A DNA stretch of 64,000 bases from Schaalia odontolytica (GTDB lineage Bacteria; Actinomycetota; Actinomycetes; Actinomycetales; Actinomycetaceae): positions 1,302,001 to 1,366,000 of the forward strand of contig NZ_CP102197.1 in NCBI RefSeq assembly GCF_024584435.1, given 5' to 3'. Shown one piece after another: positions 61,442-64,000 of the stretch (position 1 is the stretch's first letter; every line of letters starts with the position of its first letter). A program made the translations under genes and the position numbers. A model generated the notes under the pieces. The model ran no database searches. It saw nothing but the letters and a program-made list of their open reading frames with translations, and had not been told where the DNA came from.

Positions 61442-62611
61442 ATGCCTCTGCCCTTCGGTTCCTCGGAGCGCTCAACGATCGGAGTGGAGTGGGAGCTCCA
61501 GCTCGTGGATCGCGACTCCCACGACCTGCGCCAGAGCGCCGACGCCATCATCGACCGGGCCACGACTCACGGACAGCTCTACCCCGGCGTCCATCGGGAG
61601 ATGCTGCTCAACACCATCGAGGTCGTCTCCAAGCCCCGTTCCACGGTCGCCGAGTGCCTCGCCGATCTCACGGACTGCGTTGACTTCCTCACGCCCCTGG
61701 CATCCGACCTGCGCATCGACCTGGCCACTGCCGGGACCCACCCCTTCGCCCGCCCGGGCCGACAGCGGGTCACGGACTCGGACCGATACGCTCAGCTCGT
61801 CGAACGCACCGCCTACTGGGGACACCAGATGCTGCTGTACGGGGTCCACGTCCACGTCGGCGTCGAGGACCGCGCGAAGATCCTACCCATCCAGGCCGCG
61901 CTCACCGCCCACCTCGGGCACCTCCAGGCACTGTCGGCCTCCTCCCCCTTCTGGGCGGGCGAGGACACCGGCTACGCCTCCAACCGGGCGATGGTCTTCC
62001 AACAGCTGCCCACGGCGGGTATTCCCCGTCAGTTCGACACGTGGGAGGATCTGGAGGCATACACGGACGACATGGTCCGCACCGGCGTCATCGAGGGTTT
62101 CGACGAGGTGCGCTGGGACATCCGCCCCTCGCCCGCGTTCGGGACAATCGAGAACCGCGTCTACGATGCCGCGACCAATGCGTTCGAGGTCGGCGTCTTC
62201 GCCGCGGTCACCCACGTCCTCGTCGAGCACTTCTCACGGCTCTACGATGCCGGAGAGCCTCTCCCGTTTCTTCCCGATTGGTTCGTCGCCGAGAACAAGT
62301 GGCGGTCGGCCCGCTACGGGATGGACGCGACCCTGATCGTCTCACGTGACGGTGCCACGGAAAGCGCCCGGGACGGGCTTGCGCGCCTAGCGCAGGAGCT
62401 CGCCCCCGTCGCCGCGGACCTCGGCTGCGCCAGTGAGTTCGCGGGCCTGGAGACAATCCTTACCATCGGCGCCTCCTACGAGCGCCAGCGCGCCGTGGCG
62501 GCGGCCGCTCGCCCCGGACAGGGCCTTGATGCCGTCGTCGATCTCATGCGCGCCGAGATGAGTGCCGGGCGCCCCCTGGCTCTGGCTGAATTCGCCACCC
62601 TCAATGCCTAA
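61442..62611 (+). CDS. YbdK-type glutamate-cysteine ligase-like carboxylate-amine ligase
   Basis: 389 residues from the ATG at 61442 with AAAGGAA upstream. GCS2 family: TIGVEWELQLVD (near N-terminus), MLLNTIEVVSKPRSTVAE, GTHPFARPG, GVHVHVGVED, NRAMVFQQLPTAGIP, DIRPSPAFGTIENRVYDAAT and AENKWRSARYGMDA. Family members ligate glutamate to cysteine weakly or make other gamma-glutamyl amides; in actinomycetes it could supply a glutathione-like or ergothioneine-related thiol, or protect amines. The reaction is not fixed by sequence. Confidence 0.88.
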   Translation: MPLPFGSSERSTIGVEWELQLVDRDSHDLRQSADAIIDRATTHGQLYPGVHREMLLNTIEVVSKPRSTVAECLADLTDCVDFLTPLASDLRIDLATAGTHPFARPGRQRVTDSDRYAQLVERTAYWGHQMLLYGVHVHVGVEDRAKILPIQAALTAHLGHLQALSASSPFWAGEDTGYASNRAMVFQQLPTAGIPRQFDTWEDLEAYTDDMVRTGVIEGFDEVRWDIRPSPAFGTIENRVYDAATNAFEVGVFAAVTHVLVEHFSRLYDAGEPLPFLPDWFVAENKWRSARYGMDATLIVSRDGATESARDGLARLAQELAPVAADLGCASEFAGLETILTIGASYERQRAVAAAARPGQGLDAVVDLMRAEMSAGRPLALAEFATLNA

Positions 62612-62820
62612 CCCTCGGGGCGTACGCCGCCTTCCCTCGATTCGTCCGTCCGCCAGCACGTGTGCCGCCCACGGCGCCTCGCATCCCACGCCCGAGGCCT
62701 GGGTCAGCGGGCCCACGGCCGCGCGGAACCGACACTTTGTCAGCGCTTTTTCAGGCCCTTTTCAGGCCGACGGCGTATCCTTGAGGCCGGACAAGAAGAT
62801 ACCGGAGAGGACACTAGACC

Positions 62821-64000
62821 GTGGCTGAGGACCTGCACGGCTCACATGCACCCGCGCCGACAGAACCCCCACTGAGAAGGCTCATCGCCCCGGTCGCAAA
62901 CACCCTCGCGACGCTGTGGCTCCTCCTGTCTTCCCTGGCCCGTCTCACTGCGCGATGGCTCTCTGGATGCCCGGCCACGGCGATCGTCACGGTCGCCCTC
63001 ACCGCGTGCTCGGCGAGCTACTGGGTGTGGCGTGACCAGTTCGTCACCCTTGAGGCCTCCCCGTCCTACTCGCACTGGTGGTCGATTTTCTCCTCCATCG
63101 GCGCGATCCCCGGCAATTTCATCGCCACGGCGGTGCTCGGCATCATCACCATGATCCTCGCCGGAGGCGCGGCGGAACGTCACCTGGGCACCCGCGCGTG
63201 GGTGACGGCTGCCCTCGCCGGGCAGGTCATCGGGGTCACCGCGACCTGGCTGACCCTCCCGCTTCTGACCGCCACGTTCTCCATGTGGGGCAACGCCATC
63301 GGCAGCGGCACCCTGTGGGGAACGAGCCTCATCCTCGTTGCCCTCGCCGGGGCAGCTGGCGAATCCCTCGGCTCGCGCTGGCGCTGGCGCGCCCGCTTCC
63401 TGCTCATCGGTGTTCTCGTGCTGTCGTCCGCAGTCCTCGGATCCGCGATCTCCTACGCGCGCGTCTGGGCGCTCCTGGCGGGAATGGTGGCCGCGCGACT
63501 GGCCGGCGTTCACGGGGCGAGGTCCGAATCGAGCGACGACATCACCATCCGACGCCAGCTCGCCTCCATCGCCGCCCTGTGCTGGGCGTGCGCCGCCGCG
63601 CTCACCGTCGTCTCCTCGACGCAGGAGGGACCCCTGGCGCAGATGCGCTGGTCGCTCGGCCCGGCCTGGTGGCTCGAGGGCCGCACGGGGGTCTTCGCCA
63701 CCCTCCTGTGCCTCATGCCCATCACCCTGCAGGTGATCTTCGCGTACGGGCTGCGCAAAGGTCGGCGCCTGGCCTACGTGGGGACGCTCACACTCCAAAT
63801 CGTCCTCGGTCTCTCAACGATCATCTCCAGCGCCGTCGCACTCCTCGAAGGGGTCACTCCCGATGGGGACATCGCCCCCGAGTTGTTCACCACCGCGACC
63901 TTCCTTCTCGTTCCCGTCATCCTCAATCTGACGATGTGCATCATCGTGTTTTGGATGCGCCGGGCGTTTTCGATTCACGCCCAGCGATCCACGACGATCA
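62821..64000 (+). CDS. polytopic membrane protein, possible N-terminus of MprF-like lysyltransferase (partial)
   Basis: At least 393 residues, cut by the window end. GTG at 62821 with GGAGAGGAC upstream. At least eight hydrophobic segments. After a short cytoplasmic N-terminus and one helix, segments IGAIPGNFIATAVLGIITMILAGGAAERHLGTRAWVTAALAGQVIG (in parts: NFIATAVLGIITMILAGG and AERHLGTRAWVTAALAG) resemble a rhomboid-like six-helix bundle, as in the N-terminal part of some actinobacterial phosphatidylglycerol lysyltransferases (DUF2156). No catalytic part is in the window, so this is tentative; a rhomboid-family or unrelated transporter is possible. Confidence 0.5.
   Translation, partial: MAEDLHGSHAPAPTEPPLRRLIAPVANTLATLWLLLSSLARLTARWLSGCPATAIVTVALTACSASYWVWRDQFVTLEASPSYSHWWSIFSSIGAIPGNFIATAVLGIITMILAGGAAERHLGTRAWVTAALAGQVIGVTATWLTLPLLTATFSMWGNAIGSGTLWGTSLILVALAGAAGESLGSRWRWRARFLLIGVLVLSSAVLGSAISYARVWALLAGMVAARLAGVHGARSESSDDITIRRQLASIAALCWACAAALTVVSSTQEGPLAQMRWSLGPAWWLEGRTGVFATLLCLMPITLQVIFAYGLRKGRRLAYVGTLTLQIVLGLSTIISSAVALLEGVTPDGDIAPELFTTATFLLVPVILNLTMCIIVFWMRRAFSIHAQRSTTI

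Overview
The window is a GC-rich (roughly two-thirds G+C), densely coded stretch of an actinobacterial chromosome. A WhiB-family Fe-S regulator, a DUF3017 protein, paired GuaB/GuaB3, a glutamine-dependent NAD synthetase of about 700 residues, a YbdK-type glutamate-cysteine ligase, LAxTG-like wall anchors and frequent leaderless genes all fit Actinomycetota. The gene content (surface nucleases, nucleoside import, Pta-AckA) suggests a host-associated member of the Actinomycetaceae such as Schaalia/Actinomyces; that placement is inference.

Layout. 1-2.3 kb: decayed sequence (an MFS/MaoC junction and a CPBP-protease remnant) around a leaderless FAD oxidoreductase. 2.4-6.7 kb: a MerR regulator with an overlapping two-gene ABC exporter, then a YhfC-type intramembrane protease. 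6.9-8.3 kb: a secreted, wall-anchored endonuclease/phosphatase-fold protein. 8.5-11.1 kb: an AbrB-type regulator with a second ABC exporter. 11.2-15.3 kb: glycolysis, with pgi and an unusual tandem-domain phosphofructokinase built like eukaryotic PFK-1. 15.4-21.0 kb: a DAACS symporter, a DUF3017 protein, pta-ackA and a CobB sirtuin. 21.0-22.2 kb: a 19-bp-phased repeat array and a DUF3800 gene that looks acquired. 22.2-27.1 kb: an NAD-related block (NAD-kinase-like protein, SPFH protein, Nudix-winged-helix regulator, nadE). 27.2-31.2 kb: a siderophore ABC importer behind an iron-box-like site. 31.3-34.2 kb: small membrane protein, lipoprotein, cupin and methyltransferase.

34.3-50.2 kb, all on the minus strand, forms a coherent nucleic-acid scavenging island. 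It holds an extracellular nuclease, a surface 5'-nucleotidase-like protein, a BMP-type nucleoside importer, cdd, deoA, a SorC-family regulator, deoD, deoC and a phosphosugar mutase. Polymer DNA outside the cell could thus become nucleosides, then (deoxy)ribose phosphate and bases. guaB3 and guaB follow. 52.4-53.2 kb is gene-free and carries a second, perfectly symmetric copy of the 19-bp repeat array. 53.2-64 kb holds an FSA-type aldolase, guaB, an AGE-family epimerase, a MerR/B12-like regulator, a WhiD/WhiB3-like gene, a membrane thioredoxin, groES with a CIRCE-like element, a THUMP-like methyltransferase, a glutamate-cysteine ligase and the start of a polytopic membrane protein cut by the window end.

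The most notable observations are the two matching 19-bp-phased palindromic arrays at 21.0 and 52.8 kb, the PFK-1-like fused phosphofructokinase, coordinated His-to-Asp changes in the 5'-nucleotidase metal site, a set of probable leaderless promoters, and strong dyads at several promoters.
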